DNA of 64,000 bases from Platerodrilus igneus (taxonomy: Eukaryota > Arthropoda > Insecta > Coleoptera > Lycidae): positions 1,850,001 through 1,914,000 of the forward strand of contig JARFIW010000941.1 in NCBI GenBank assembly GCA_036346225.1, given 5' to 3'. Below, piece by piece: positions 31,679 through 44,240 of this stretch. A program made the position numbers and the translations under genes. How positions within the stretch are numbered: the first letter of the stretch is position 1; every line of letters starts with the position of its first letter. Below the pieces are notes generated by a model. That model was not told the origin of the DNA and made no database searches. It worked only from the letters and a program-made list of their open reading frames with translations.

Positions 31679-32040
31679 GCTTTGCTGTTGTAGCTTATTC
31701 ACGTGAGTGTCCAAAATAAATTGGATTTGGGTGGCGTGGATAGCGTGGATACGAGCACGAGTTTGTCGTAAACTGCTGTATTGAAGATGTATTCGCGGCG
31801 TCAATCCGTGTAGCTGTTTGATGATCGGTGAGGGCTTCGATTGTGTTATCCGTCTCTCTTCACTTCGGTCTCGGATGCAGAAAATTGGTCGTCTCTGAAT
31901 CTACGACTGCTGGCTGATTTGATTTTCATGTCATCCCGATGTCCGTGATTGCGACGAATGTCCTCTTCTTCGTACTGTGGATGGGTGGCGAAAGTCGTCG
32001 TGGTCGACATTGCTCTAAAAAGAGCAGGAGAATACTTCAT
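31679..32040 (-). pseudogene. Jockey-like LINE ORF1, N-terminal part
   Basis: Minus-strand sequence from about 32040 down to the SINE. The first frame gives a basic and Ser/Arg-rich start (MKIKSASSRRFRDDQ), then a shifted frame continues toward the segment resumed beyond the SINE. N-termini of Jockey ORF1 proteins are poorly conserved, so this rests mainly on position between the LINE 5' region and its zinc knuckles. Confidence 0.4.
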
Positions 32041-32332
32041 AAAAAGCTTTGAGTCTTTTTATGAGTTTGAAGAGAACAGTTTTATAAACGTTGATGTACA
32101 CTAGGATGCACATCTCGCAGATCGATGATTGAGATGACTCAAGAACGGCAGTGATACCGCGCCGGAGCATTCCAGAAAGTCCTCTAGTCCGGTAGGTGAA
32201 AGGTAGCACGTGAAAACTCACTGATGCTTTCCCTTTCGAAGTTGGACTGGAACTAATTTCTGGTCGAATCGGAGCTGCTTATAACGTTTTTCTTTTTTGA
32301 TTGTAGGCGTGGCTTTCGTAAAAAGAATTGAG

Positions 32333-32500
32333 TTTTGAGAGTAGTTGTTTTGCTACAAAAGCAATTAAGTCTTGAGTAACTTTTACACGTGCGGCGTAAA
32401 CAACAACAGGAAGTAAGTTTTGAGCCCATTTTACACGCGAGGCGTACAAAACAAAAGGAAGTAAGTTTCGGGTTCACAGAACAAAAGGAATTAAGGTTGT
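32333..32500 (-). repeat. 48-bp tandem repeat, about 3.5 units
   Basis: TTTTACACG recurs at 32381 and 32429, each followed by a GGCGTA..CAACA block and GGAAGTAAGTTT, with partial units on both sides. It lies where the 5' untranslated region of the minus-strand LINE would be. Confidence 0.7.
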
Positions 32501-33359
32501 TTGAGGGTTGTTGCCTGGTAACAAGATAGCTGAATGTTTTTATACATTAGGTTCGTTTACGACAAAAGCGTCAAGTTTTTGGTTGGTGGAGGAAATCACA
32601 GCCCTACGCCACGGGCGCACAAGCCTAGCACATAAGTCAGAAGTAAAAAATATGACACGAATAAATTTGAATGTCTTTACAAGTGAACAACAATAGTATG
32701 AGATCCAGAAATTAAGGAAGAAAATATGACACGAATTATTCATGGTCATAATGGCATTATAAAAAGAAACGTATTGAACGAACGACAATTTTAAATCAAG
32801 AATGTGGCAATTGCGAATATCGCATGGATGCTCATGACGAAACCATATCCTGATAAATATTATATAGAAACAATTTTCCCGGAAGAGAACATTCAATAAG
32901 TTTTCTTCATTACCATAAAAGTAGGATATAAGAAAAATATGCCAACGTATTAAAAAAACACGTGCTGGAGGTAACCTAGCTATTAAAAATATTTATCTTG
33001 ATAACTTAATTGAATCAAAATGAGATGTCCCAGCCTCACGTATAATTAACTATGGCTAAACTAATTTGATAAATAGTTCAGGTGGAGAGAAAGGTATACT
33101 GAGAGAAAGTTTAAGATATCCAAAGAAGATTGCAAACTTTATTAAATCGGCCATACTGTTTGCTTTGGAGATAGGGTTCAATTGGGGTTTGCGCCGTTTG
33201 TAAAGCTTTACATAGCTATGAATCTTGAACCGGTAGGTGACTTTAAACGGACACGAATTCGGTATTCTTCATCATCGAAATGGTTGAATGCAAGTTATCC
33301 ATCTTACCTAGAAAAGCTCTCCTTAGTTTGGAGGGTCTATACTAATTGTGTACTCTCTA
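32501..33359. other. Non-coding stretch
   Basis: No convincing gene or repeat. ATATGACACGAATAA occurs twice (near 32648 and 32724) at a distance of 76, hinting at a short duplication. Confidence 0.4.
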
Positions 33360-33830
33360 ACCTTAATTTAGTTTGAATTAAAAAAAGTATTAATATTAAT
33401 TAGAAATTTGCTTGTTATCAAGTTATATCGGTATTCTCCGGTATGGCTATCAAGTTTTTAGCATAAAATAGCTCGTGGTTAACAAAGGGTTGCTTAATTC
33501 ATTATAAATAATTAAGTTTAAGAGTTTTAGACTTAAAGATTAAGTTTCATCTGACAGCCTTATAAAAGTTGTGAAAGCTCAAATTTTAGTCGTGTTAAAA
33601 CACAATTCAGGTGAGGGATAGATACACGCAAGAAGATCGATAGAAAACTTTCTCAATTGAATTTGCGGCAAACGTGTCTAATAATCACCTTATCGTATGC
33701 AGTTCTGTAAATTTACATACCACGGTTTACATTTAATAACCACGTTGCGGATAAATGATAAACGTGTGCAGCAAGAAATTTAATACAATTTTCGAAGTAG
33801 GGTGCAATTTATCAGATAACTTTAGGATAT
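33360..33830 (+). repeat. Dispersed repeat block R1, copy 1
   Basis: Shares ordered landmarks with 44740-45170 and 50255-50700: GGTATTCTCCGG-like, an ATAGCTCGTGGTTAACA-like phrase, a CTTATAAAAGTTGT TATA-like box, TCGATA.AAAACTT.CTCAA, TACATACCACGGTTT and GGGTGCAATTTA. Copies 1 and 3 are closest. It is non-coding and probably part of a decayed LTR element. Confidence 0.7.
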
Positions 33831-34290
33831 GAGCAGAAGTAAAATTGGAACTAAAACACCAGAAATTACTCCAACCCAAACGTTGTTAAAGCACTTAAAA
33901 TCAACTTTTTCAGGTATTAAAGCTGAAAATAAAAGTTTTATATTAAGGATGGTATAATTTAGTTTCTCAACTTTACCTTGATATAAAGACAATTTTCCAC
34001 ACTACGACAAAAAAGCCTTTCTGAACGGACCTGTAGCTCGAAAAAGTACTAGAATACTAGAACGAGTAGAATGGCTTGCGTGTTTCGGTGAGCGTAAAAA
34101 CTGAACTATAGGTTTAATCGACCAGTGGTTCTTTAATGAAGAACCAGACTAAACAGGTTCCCGAAACAGAGAAATTGCTCTTTCAATATTTAGAGTGGCA
34201 GAGACCATAGCGCCATGTGGGAAATTACCACATTATCTACCAATTACACAGATTACCAAAATCGTTTAAAAACACGATGGCGACCTCTGG
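33831..34290. other. Non-coding stretch before a LINE
   Basis: No coding sequence seen. It may hold the 5' end of the LINE that follows. Confidence 0.35.
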
Positions 34291-35484
34291 GGTAAAAATT
34301 TGAAAATCGAAATGGATAGGTATCATTAGATATAGGGATTAGCGAAGTTCGATGGCCAGAGATGGGAATTTTTTGAACAGTCTAGGGCAATTTATAGAGA
34401 ACAGGAGGAAGAAAATTCAGGTGTAGGGATAGTTTTACGGAAAGATAGAATATTGTGTCAAAAACTACTTACAAAAGAACGAAAAAGTCCTAATGGTTAC
34501 ATTAGAATTTAAACCGGTAAATACGCTAATAATTCAAATTTACATGTCCACCTCTTTCTACAGCAAAGAAGAGGTGGACACGATCTACAAAGATATCGAA
34601 AACACACTCAAATTTGTAAAGGTGCATGAAAATTTAATAAATATGGAAGATTTTAATGCAGTGGTGGGCGAGAGTATGGAAATGCGCTGTTAGATTTATT
34701 TGGTTTAGGAACGAGAAAGAACAGGGGAAATAGGTTGGTAGAATTTTGCGGCAAATACAATTTAACCATTACAATACACGTGGAAGCCATCAGGAGTCAT
34801 ACGGAGATATAGAATATATTACATTCTTGTTAGACAACGGTTTAGGAATTAAGTAAAGCACTGTAGGAGCTACTTAAAAGCAGATATAAACACCGACCAA
34901 CACAGTAATTATGAACTTAAATTACAAAATTTGGAAAAAAGGAACGCAAAGGCACTTTGACTTTGAAAAACTAAAAGATAAAAATAGCCACAAAAATGTA
35001 AGGAATATCCAAACGAACTGTTGAAAGATATCGAAAAAATTTCTGATAGTAAGGAAGTAGAAGCAGAATAGAATAATATTTAATCCAGCTTAGATATGGC
35101 GACCATAGACATTCTAGGGTATACTCAAAAAGAAAATAATAAAACATTGGTGACAAAGATAGTCGGAATTTAATAGAAAAAATGCGAAAATACAAAACAG
35201 ACTAGACGAAGCAGCAAACAGAGATACAAAGTTATAAAACGGAAAGCTAAAGAGTAATGGATTAAGGAAAAGTGCAAAGAGCCACACACTAAAATCAAAA
35301 TAGGAAAAAAAACGAAGCACACAAACTAATTAAAATTAATTTAAATGATAGCATAAATATTAGGTGCGGGACGAAACATCATTATAGAAAGTAGATAGAT
35401 GGTGAGAATACATAGAAAATGTATATGCAGGACAGGAACTACAATCACTAGAACGAGGAACATATATTGAAAAAGATAATTTGG
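34290..35484 (+). pseudogene. Craniofacial-development-protein-2-like LINE, endonuclease part
   Basis: Non-LTR retrotransposon endonuclease, heavily frameshifted. Recognisable pieces are EENSGVGIVLRKDRI near 34410-34455, then VTLEFKPVNTLIIQIYMST at 34493-34550, EEVDTIYKDIENTL, an MEDFNAVVGE motif near 34640-34672 matching the catalytic DFNA block, and FGLGTRKNRGNRLVEF near 34700-34745. It nicks target DNA. It stops at a hAT insertion at 35493 and the same LINE resumes at 39315. The class annotated as craniofacial development protein 2-like is a common insect LINE. Confidence 0.75.
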
Positions 35485-35773
35485 GATATCCTTAGTGGCA
35501 TATCTAGTAGTGGGTCAGGGGGCAAACGCCCCCCCGCGCCTCCTGCCCCGCCATGGTGACCTGGCGTCTTTTGCTATAAATCTATCTCACAATTCTATAA
35601 AAAATGCATTTATTACTAAGTAATTTTAATGATTTTTCAGAATACATAATATTAAGGTACCTATCTGAATTTAAAAAACATAAATTAAGCTGAAAACAAT
35701 ATTTTATCCCGAAAACTTTCCTATCGCGATAGTTAGATACAAATATTAGTAAAAACTCAAGAGCTAGTCATAC

Positions 35774-36072
35774 CTTACATGTAATTTTTCATTACTCCAC
35801 TCGAAGGTACTACATTGGCCAGGAAGCGAGTTTTTTTTTTACCTGAAAAATTTGGAATTTTACTGAAACGTTGTTGTTTCAAGCTACGTTGGGATCTTTA
35901 ACGTGCGTGAAAACACTCACACACGGGATCTCCATTTTGCCTCTCATCCGAACGAGGGTGTATTTTTGTGAAAAATGCTCGCCTAACATTTTTCAAGCGG
36001 ACTGTGACTGGATTCGAACCCTGGACCTTGGGCGTAGTAGTCACACACATACCACTACGCCACGGAGTCTTC
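35774..36072 (-). mobile_element. tRNA-derived SINE, copy 4
   Basis: Reverse orientation. The reversed B box GATTCGAACC is preserved near 36010, the reversed acceptor and A-box portion lies at about 36040-36066, and the end is CTTACATGT at 35774. No clear target duplication is visible. It is nested in the hAT element upstream of its transposase. Confidence 0.85.
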
Positions 36073-36604
36073 CCCTTTCACTTGTTGAGTATCAAGTGTG
36101 TTGTTTACAACGCTGACTGCTGACTTGTCTTTTGCTTGTAATAAATTTTTTAAGTATATTTTAAAACAGTGTCGTTAAGAATTTTGAATCGACACCGGCA
36201 CCGGATGTATTTAACCGTTCACGTTGTACGAATAATTTCAACCTTTCCGTTGATTATTTGATCATTATTTTAATTCGAGTTAGTATATCAATTGATTGAT
36301 GTTTATTTTATTAATTTGTATTGCACATTTCGCCGTGTAAATTGCTAAAACCGAATAAAAATAGTACCACTGAAGGTCTTTTGTTTGTCGAACAGTCGTA
36401 ATTAGCTAAAACGGATAGTTTTCAGCGAACGGACACTTATTTGATATATCTGAAATATCCAGTGATTCAGTTTTGATTGGGTAAGTAAAGCAATATTATT
36501 AGAGTTAAACTTTTTCTATGTTATGTTATTAGTTTTGTATGAATGCTTTAGGCCATGTTTTTTTAAATTACGTTTTTTAGTTCTAGAATTCTAAATACAA
36601 TACA

Positions 36605-39082
36605 ATGGACAAAAAGAAGAAATCTGGCTGTGGATACAAAAAGAAGCGCGAGGAAAAAATAAGAACACTTATGTCGACAATTCATAAAAATCTGAAAAAG
36701 TATTTCAGTCGCCTTTTTATCTGATATAAACATCTCAAACTCAGAGACAGAGGCAACAATATCCAATGTTCCCTCAAGATAAAAAAATTCCGAGTTAGAA
36801 AATCGCGCGGCTCTTGATAACGAAATTGAAATGGAAGTTTGCAAGCCAAAAGAGAAAGACGACGATGAGGAAATGTCAGATTCTGAAAACAGAGGCATTC
36901 TAAAAGTTTGTAAGTTATTATTACTGATTAATAAAATCAATTTAGCACGTATCTATCCACACATTTATTAGTTGTAGAGCAATTTTTTTCTCCTTGCAAT
37001 AGACAAAAGCGTATAATACTGCAATAGATAAAGTATAATTTGATTTTGCAGATAATGCCATAAATACAAGATATGAAACCATGTACGATGATGATTTCTA
37101 TTCGTTTGATCAGATCCTTTTCAAAAACATTCAACTAACGCCCGAGATTATTCGTATATTGATTGTAGAAGGACCTTGACAACCGGGATTAAGGGACAAT
37201 TTTAACAAGTTTCCAGCTGCCAAAGAAAGAAAATTTAATGTTTCATGATATTCAAGAGATACACAAAATACTGATTCTTTGTGTATTCGAGCTTGGTTGA
37301 TTTACTCTTCCAGTGCGAACAAAATGTTTTGTTTTCCTTGTTTTTGTTTGATATAGAAAAGAAATCCGTTTAGGCAGATCCTAAGCTAGGCTTTTCAAAT
37401 TATAAAAAAGCAACTGAGAAATTTCAAATACACTGAAATAGTGCAGCTCATCAACGTCATCATAGTAAGTTTATTTTAACTAAATTGCGCACTGTAAAAA
37501 ATAGTAATATAATTGAAGGACATCTAGCAAAAAAAACTCAGGTAGAGAAAAACAGGGAAACTCTAAAGAGAATATTTGACATAATATTATATTTATCAAA
37601 ACAAAACTTACCTTTTAGAGCGCACCGTGAAGGCGATGCAAGTAGCAATAAAGGAAATTTTTTAGAACTTTTAGATTTCTTTAACAAATACGACGTAGTT
37701 TTAGCTGAACATTTTACAAATGCAAAACAAAATGCTAAATACTCAAGGCACATAATTCAAAACGAAATTCTTAAACTGATGGCCGAAGAAGTCTCCGCAA
37801 AAATTATATATGACATTAATTTTTCAAAATATTTTACTTTAATTTTGGATTCTACGCATGATATATCAAAAAAAGAACAATTGTCTCTCTTACTTTGATT
37901 TGTTGGAAAAATGGATTTCCGGAAGAAAGATTTTTAAAATTCATTGAACTTTCTAGTGTATCGGCAGAATCATATTTTGATGTTGCACTAAAAGAATTAA
38001 ATTCAATAAATATAGATAAAGCTTTTTGTCGAGGACAAGCGTATGATGGGGCCAACGTTATGTCTGTACATATTAGCGGGCTTCAAAAAAGAATAAAGCA
38101 ACTTGTACCAGAAGCAATATACGTGCACTGTTATGCTCATAATTTAAATTTATGTAGATTCTATTACTACATGCATTAAAACGAAACTATTTTTTGGTGC
38201 GATAAAGCAAATCTACGTTTACATTGCAGAAAATTTTCCACGATTAAAACTCTTTAAAAAACTACAGGCTGAGCATAACCAAACTGAGCAGACTGCATTC
38301 AAATCCACAAATATATCACTAAAAAATTATCTACCACTCGTTGGGCCAGTCATAAGAGAACAGTTGATTTAATTTTCTTAAACATATTTGCTATTCACGA
38401 AACAATTTTAAAAATAGTTGAGGGCGAGATAGTCAACGTGAATGCTAAACAAATTGCTGAGGCAAATGGACTCATAAGCTATATAGAAACTTTCGAGTTT
38501 AAATTTTTGCTCTGTTTCTGGAAAGATATTTTATCAAAAATTTACATGCTATCGAATTATTTACAAAAAACTGAAATCAATTTAGCAATAGTGGCGAATC
38601 TCATACATGCAGCTACGAAAGACTTAAAAGATATGAGAAACAACGAAACGTTCTCAAGATATGAAATGTTAGCAAAAGGGATGACTTCAAAATGTAATAC
38701 TGCCACTGATTTTCAAACTGTTAGATTTAGAAAAATTAAAAGATTTCATGATGAGTTAGCTTCTGATCATGTATATAATAGCCCACGTCAAAAATTTAAA
38801 GTTAATGTTTTTTTAAAACTTAGACACATTCATACAGATTTGAAGATTTTTTAAAGATTTGTCAAAAATTCCCTTGTTTAACCACTGAGAAAATTTTAAA
38901 CGGAGAGGAAGATGAAAACGTTAATTGTATTTCAATTCTATTGAAATTTTGCGAAAAAGATTTAAATGCTATTAACACAAGTGAGGAATATAAATAATTT
39001 TGTTCACTTTTTAAAGATTTATCAAAAGATGATAAAATTGCCACTGAGGAACTGTTATTTTGGATAAGTTTAAGTACGTAAA
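36605..39082 (+). pseudogene. hAT transposase (DUF4371 / ZMYM6-like), one intron
   Basis: The start is ATG at 36605 with a basic MDKKKKSGCGYKKKREEK opening typical of this subgroup. A shift near 36710 is followed by SDINISNSETEATISNVPS and an acidic stretch. A likely intron runs 36910-37051 (GTAAGT...TTTTGCAG) and keeps the frame. Then come YDDDFYSFDQILFKN, LIYSSSANKMFCFPCF, and the core: GNFLELLDFFNKYDVVLAEH, SRHIIQNEILKL, YFTLILDSTHDISKKEQLSL, GQAYDGANVMSV, YVHCYAHNLNLCR, and a later HDELASDHVYNSPRQKF segment. Frameshifts or stops at about 36710, 37190, 37898, 38179 and 38854. The C-terminal hAT dimerisation region is not clearly present. It cuts and pastes the element. Confidence 0.83.
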
Positions 39083-39322
39083 AACCAGGCAAATACTGTT
39101 ATAATTAAGTACTTAAATGTTTTTACAATATTATATTTTATAAGTTTTTTACATACAAAAAGATATTTTCTTAATTAAGGATAGGTATAATAGTTTGAAC
39201 CTGTGTATGCTAATAAAAATAAAATGAATATTTTTAAAATAGATACCTGAAAACTATTGTGCCGCTTTTTTAATGACCTGCCCCACCCGCCTTCAAATTC
39301 TAGATACGCCACTGGATTTCCT

Positions 39323-40775
39323 ATACTTAGAGACGGATTTGTACTATCATGAAAGAGTTTGAAACATGCACCGGCTATAAATGAAGTGCAAGCGGAAATT
39401 GTAAAACCGCTAGATAGGCATTAACAGAACGTCTCTTCCAAATTGTAAGCTACATGTATGAGGCAGGCGAGATACCCAAAGATTTGAAACGTAACACCAT
39501 ATTCACTATACCAAAAAAGAAGAGGTGCTGATAGATACGAAAATTCTTAAACAATAAATTAGCTAACGCATCAAAAATATTAACTAGAATTGTATAATGT
39601 TGATGGAAAAATGCGGGGAAGATCGATTTGGCTTTAGAAGAAACAGGAAAACACGGGAGGCCATTTTAGCTCTAAGGGTGATAAGGGAGAAAACAATAGA
39701 AAACAGAGAAGGCGTGTATATATGGTTTGTAGACATTGAAAAACATTCGACAATGTAAAATGAGAAAATTGTTCGAAATACTCAAAAAGAAAGGAATAAG
39801 TTATACAGAAAGAAGAATAGTAGATAGCTCACTCAAAGAGCTGGCAGTGGTAATAAAATTAGAGCAGGAACGTAGAAAAGTAAATACTACGAGAAGCTGT
39901 GCGTTTTAACTTGTATATCAAAGCAGCAATGAATACTGTCAAACACAGAAAGACATTTGGAATTATTATGCAGGTACAAATGATTCATATGCGTAGATTT
40001 GTAGATGACATAGCGGTGTTAGTATTAAGCAAATTAGCAACATTACTAACGGTGGGATACGGTATGAAAATCATCAAAAATAAAATTAAAATAATAGTAA
40101 GCAAAGGAAGGAGAAATAGGTCAAAATCCAGAATACAAATAGGAAATGAGAGTATACAAAAGAACGATTTCTACTACCTAAGAAGCAAAATAACGCAAGA
40201 TAGGAAAATTTCAAAAGATATAAAACAAGATTGGCACCAGACTGTGTTCTATTTAACAAGAAAAAGCAACTACTGTGTTCAAAGACAACAAACATAGAAA
40301 CAAGGAAAAGATTGCTGAAAGCATATGTGTGGAGTACACCACAGTACGGCTGTGAAAGTGTACAGCAAGAGAAGCGGACATAAAAAGATAGAAGCCTTTG
40401 AAATGTGACGTTATAGACGTACCTTGAAGATATCACAAACAGTAAAAGCTTTGAAATGTGGTGCTACAAACGTATGACAAACTAAGTTAAGAACAAGGAG
40501 GTACTAGAAAGGGTAGGGGAAAAAAGGAAATATTTGAAAAATAATAAAAAACAGAAGAGACAAGGTGATAGGACACAATAAGATATGAGGGAGTAGCGTG
40601 GAATTTGTTAGAAGTAGAGAAAAAAAAGAAGTAGAGGTAGACCTAGATTAAACTATTGCATGCCGCGAGTGAAAAATGTAGGATGTGGGAATTTCAGGGA
40701 AAATGTGTAGGTTAGCTCAAAGTAGGAAACAATGGAGGTACGCATCCAGCCAGTTCCAGGACTAAACACCTAATT
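39323..40775 (+). pseudogene. Craniofacial-development-protein-2-like LINE, reverse transcriptase part
   Basis: It resumes the LINE interrupted at 35492. Blocks are LFQIVSYMYEAGEIPKDLKR followed by NTIFTIPKKK near 39430-39525, FGFRRNRKTREAILALRVI near 39630-39690, a YIWFVDIEKTFDNV motif with the first catalytic aspartate near 39720-39755, IKAAMNTVK, MRRFVDDIAVLVLSK near 39988-40032 (the catalytic box, with FVDD in place of FADD or YADD), IQIGNESIQKNDFYYLRSKI and a KKIEAFEM motif near 40385. The tail AQSRKQWRYAS near 40715-40745 is the usual C-terminus. Many stops make it non-functional. Confidence 0.82.
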
Positions 40776-41640
40776 ATGATGACTACGAAAAGGAAAGAAT
40801 ACCCTCAAAATAAAAATAAAAACAAAAATTTCAAGCTAAAAATTTCTATATTTGGTAGATCTACTACAGTCACGTGGCATGTCTAAAGCAACTTGTGGTT
40901 AGGATGTTTTAGAGTCAATCACTCAGTTTCGGGTAGTAGTCATTTAGTTCTAGCTTTTATTAAAAATGAGGAAACAGCAAGGTAAGTAGAGTGTTGACCA
41001 TGTTAGTGATAAGTCTACAACAAAACCAGCAGGAACACAGGCTTATTTTTACCTATACAAAACCACAGCGCTGATCAAATTGAAAAATAGATGCAAGAAA
41101 ACGAGAGGAATAGCCATGCGTTAGATTTTTAAGCAATTCTAAGTTAAAGCAAGAAAGATGAGAAGTTGCTATGAGTTAGATGAGAGAAATGATAGAAGTG
41201 CTTTGCTAACTGAGTATTATATCAGAAATTGGTGATCTTAAGTTAATGATTAATAATCATTAACGTAAGCTGTTGTTCTTTAAAGTGCCTGGTGCAATAC
41301 GAGGGTCTGAGGCTATAAACTAGTTGACAATAAATTCGAAAACCAGGCAGAAAATGTTGACTACAACTTAAAGTAAGGAAAATGTAAACAGCGGAGTTGG
41401 ACTAACTGTTTTGCAAATAAACGCATGATTCTTTTATGCCATCTATCTCCTACATATATATGCTACATTAAGTGGACGATACAAACATCTAGCGATTGGG
41501 TGAGATGTGTCGAGTTAGAAGACAGAAACACAAATGAAATACGCTCCTGGCAAAGTGGTATGCAGTTTCTTTAATAAATGAAAGGACAAGTAGTTATTTC
41601 TATCTCATATCTAGATACTCCCTGTACGTTTGTTGTGGTT
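40776..41640. other. Non-coding stretch with R3 block, copy 1
   Basis: At about 40900-40960 a TTTTAGAGTCAATCACTCAG phrase resembles 47710-47765 and 51722-51775. Otherwise it is AT-rich without genes. Confidence 0.45.
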
Positions 41641-41649
41641 TGTTTTGTA

Positions 41650-41905
41650 TTTTTCTTAGTTTTTTTTAGAAAATAAACCACTCATAGTTGTTAAAATCGT
41701 CTTTATTTATGTTTCGATCCATGACCTGGGATCGTTGAAAACCAAGAATGAATGCTGTTGTAATAACTTTCTGTAAAAATCTTGAGAGGTATGAGGTATT
41801 TTTTTAGTCTTATTTGGGAAATAAACCACTCATAGTTGTTGAAATCGTCTTTATTTCCTATCGATTCATGTTCAAAGATCGTTGTTACACGTAATAGCAG
41901 AAATT
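41650..41905 (-). repeat. Two direct copies of a 90-bp dispersed repeat, inverted to one at 46.8 kb
   Basis: Copies at about 41650-41745 and 41795-41885 share AAATAAACCACTCATAGTTG, AATCGTCTTTATTT and a GATC-GTTG end. A third copy at 46798-46890 is on the opposite strand and keeps CAACGATCCTAGGTCATGG and ACTATGAGTGGTTT. They look like the tail of a dispersed retroelement with an AATAAA in the unit. Confidence 0.7.
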
Positions 41906-43780
41906 AAAACTACGTAGGTATTAAAGAAAGGAAAAATAAAGGATATCTTTATTTAATAGAAGAAGGAACTGTATATGTTGCAACTGGGTAAGGTAGGCAA
42001 AAATATACGGATTAGCAATATAAAATAAATAGATTGTGTAGGCACTCTATACAAAGGTGGGTTAGGGACAGCTCATAAAAATCTAGAGACTTATGAAAAA
42101 GAAACTAATAATAAAGCTGTTGAAATAAAAAATTAGACCAAGCAGTTGAAAAGTATTTAAGAAAATCTTCTTCTGCTACTGAACAAATTTTAGCAAATAC
42201 ATAGATTGAATATAATAATATCCTCTTAATTACAAAAAAGTTGATTTAAAAGTATAACAAGCACCTGAAAACGATATATGCAAATCTTATTTTGCTAATA
42301 AATATATTAGCCAAAATATAGATTGAATAGAATACAAACGTCAACCACAAAAATATTTAAAAAATTAAATACGTGTTTCGACGACCATGCGGTCATAATT
42401 ATTAGCACGACCATTTCTAAAAGCATCCTTATTTTATTTGATTTTCGTACTCTTGTACTGTATAACGCGCTGGCGCCACGTTAAATAAAGAAACCGGATG
42501 GATAAGGAGAACATTAATTGTAAACGGACATGAATATTGTTGCTACCTGTATATTCTGATTTCATGAATAGGTCTGTTTATTAAGTATGATATTTCAATA
42601 AATTTTTACTTCTATTAAAATCGTTAACTTATAAACCACAAAAGCATTGTTTTATTTCTCTTAAAAACATATTTGCACGAAACTGAGTCAATAAATTATT
42701 TCACACCACAGAAAAATAAATAATATTTATAGCAATAAATTTTCATAGCGGGATCATGTAGATTTAAGAAAAAATTTTAAAATAAAGAAGTAAATGATGA
42801 TATAATTAATATGCATGTTCCATACCATAATAATCTTAAATAAAGGAAAGATTTTTACAAATTTTAGTAAAGTGGTGTAGAATTAATGTTGCACAGTTGC
42901 AATACCAAGTAAACTCTAGAATGTATCATACGTACGTACATGCAGCGTAGTAATTACTTAAACTTTAGTTAGTTGAAGTCATCGATATCAAGCTACAGAT
43001 AATTAGTTATATCATTCAATACAAAGTAAAAATGTCTTCAATGTATTTATTCAGATTGATTAGAAAATGCAGTAGTCGTGGGGACGTATTCTTTGCATGA
43101 TGGAACTATAGGAGTTTACGCCTGATTCACGTGGAATAAAAATGTTATAAAGAGTAGGAAAAAAGAGAATGGACGCTAGACAGTGGATGGAGAACTATTA
43201 AATTAATTATTCATGAGCCATAAACAAAACACATATGTGACGGTGATTGCGAGAGTTCAGTCGAATATACCCCTTTAGTTATGAATTAACAAACGGGCGT
43301 TAATCTGGCGAGATCGCATGAATTTTCTGTATGAACTACAACAATAAAAGATTGGTACGGTTTGGTTTCAAGCAATAAAAATAATAACTTTATGGCTAAC
43401 AAATTTACTTTTGGTTTCATAGAATTTATTAGCCACCTGAAGGCGTAACTTAAGTCATAGCTCATTATAAATTTATTTTGTGGCATTTATGTCTGATATT
43501 TGTTACGTAAAATATTTATAAAACTATACAATGTCCAATATTAGTTAAAGTTTAGTGGTAAATTATTATATATATAAAATCTGGACATTGCAAATTTTTA
43601 TTAACAGTTTGAGACGTGTTATGAATTGTTGTAATTAAATCGTCAAGGTTGTGGTTAATTAAATATAAACTAATTATAAAATTTTACACTACTGTGTATG
43701 TATTTGTTTACAGGTTATGTTGCTGATGTTTAAATTGCTGTAAGTAACCTTAAAATTTTGTATGTATACCTGTATTAAAA
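41906..43780. other. AT-rich non-coding stretch
   Basis: No gene recognised. The short minus-strand frame at 43286-43486 has no conserved motif. Lys/Asn-rich sequence at 42100-42350 shows no recognisable domain. Confidence 0.45.
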
Positions 43781-44240
43781 TAGATTTAGGTGACGCAGTG
43801 AGCGGAGATTTACTGGTTTCCTTGTGTACACATATAGAGAGCATTCTGTAAAAAGAACTCTATTTCACTAAGAGATCAACGTATTTAAAATCCTCAGGAA
43901 TAATCGTCGTCTAAGGGATTCTCGCTAGACAATAATAAACTAGACAAGTTGGCGCCAATAAATTTCATAGTGTTGAAAGCCCTTTGATGTAAGTGTTAGT
44001 GGTAATGCAGCCTGAGAGAGCATTTCATTAATTGTTTATATCGGAACCCACTCTCGCACCACTATAGTTAACCGGTGCACCCTTATTTTGTTATGGGATT
44101 GTCGCCCCTTTTGGGCAATTCTAAATTTAGAAATTTAACGCTTCAATCACACGTAGCAACTAACAACGACAACTTAGACGTCGAAATACGTAACTTGTTT
44201 TTAAAATTTCGTGGTTAATAATTTTTTATTGTACTAGTAT
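43780..44240 (+). repeat. Dispersed block R2 with primer-site-like TTGGCGCC, copy 1
   Basis: TTGGCGCCAATAAATTT at about 43958 is followed by ACCCACTCTCGCACCACTAT near 44046 and a TGTTATGGGATTGTCGCCCC segment near 44088. The block at 48780-49040 has the same three landmarks at similar spacing. TGGCGCC just after a non-coding unit is what an LTR primer-binding site looks like. Confidence 0.6.

Larger units (their letters stand above)
35493..39314 (+). mobile_element. Complete hAT transposon inserted in a LINE
   Basis: The termini are inverted: the left end TAGTGGCATATCTAG matches the reverse of the right end, CAGTGGCGTATCTAG, at 13 of 15 positions. Flanking 8-bp direct repeats are GATATCCT (35485-35492) and GATTTCCT (39315-39322), 7 of 8 identical, the size expected for hAT. 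Next to the left end is a C/G-rich stretch (CGCCCCCCCGCGCC) and next to the right CTGCCCCACCCGCC. It carries a hAT transposase gene with one intron, and a SINE copy in its 5' part. Confidence 0.9.

Noticed and set aside
34971..35320. Minus-strand hydrophobic frames suggesting membrane proteins
   Set aside because: They are antisense to AT-rich LINE sequence; Phe/Leu/Tyr richness follows from A-rich plus-strand codons.
36563..37134. Minus-strand frames of 125 and 65 residues
   Set aside because: Antisense to the acidic N-terminal part of the hAT transposase and its intron; the plus strand carries the homology.
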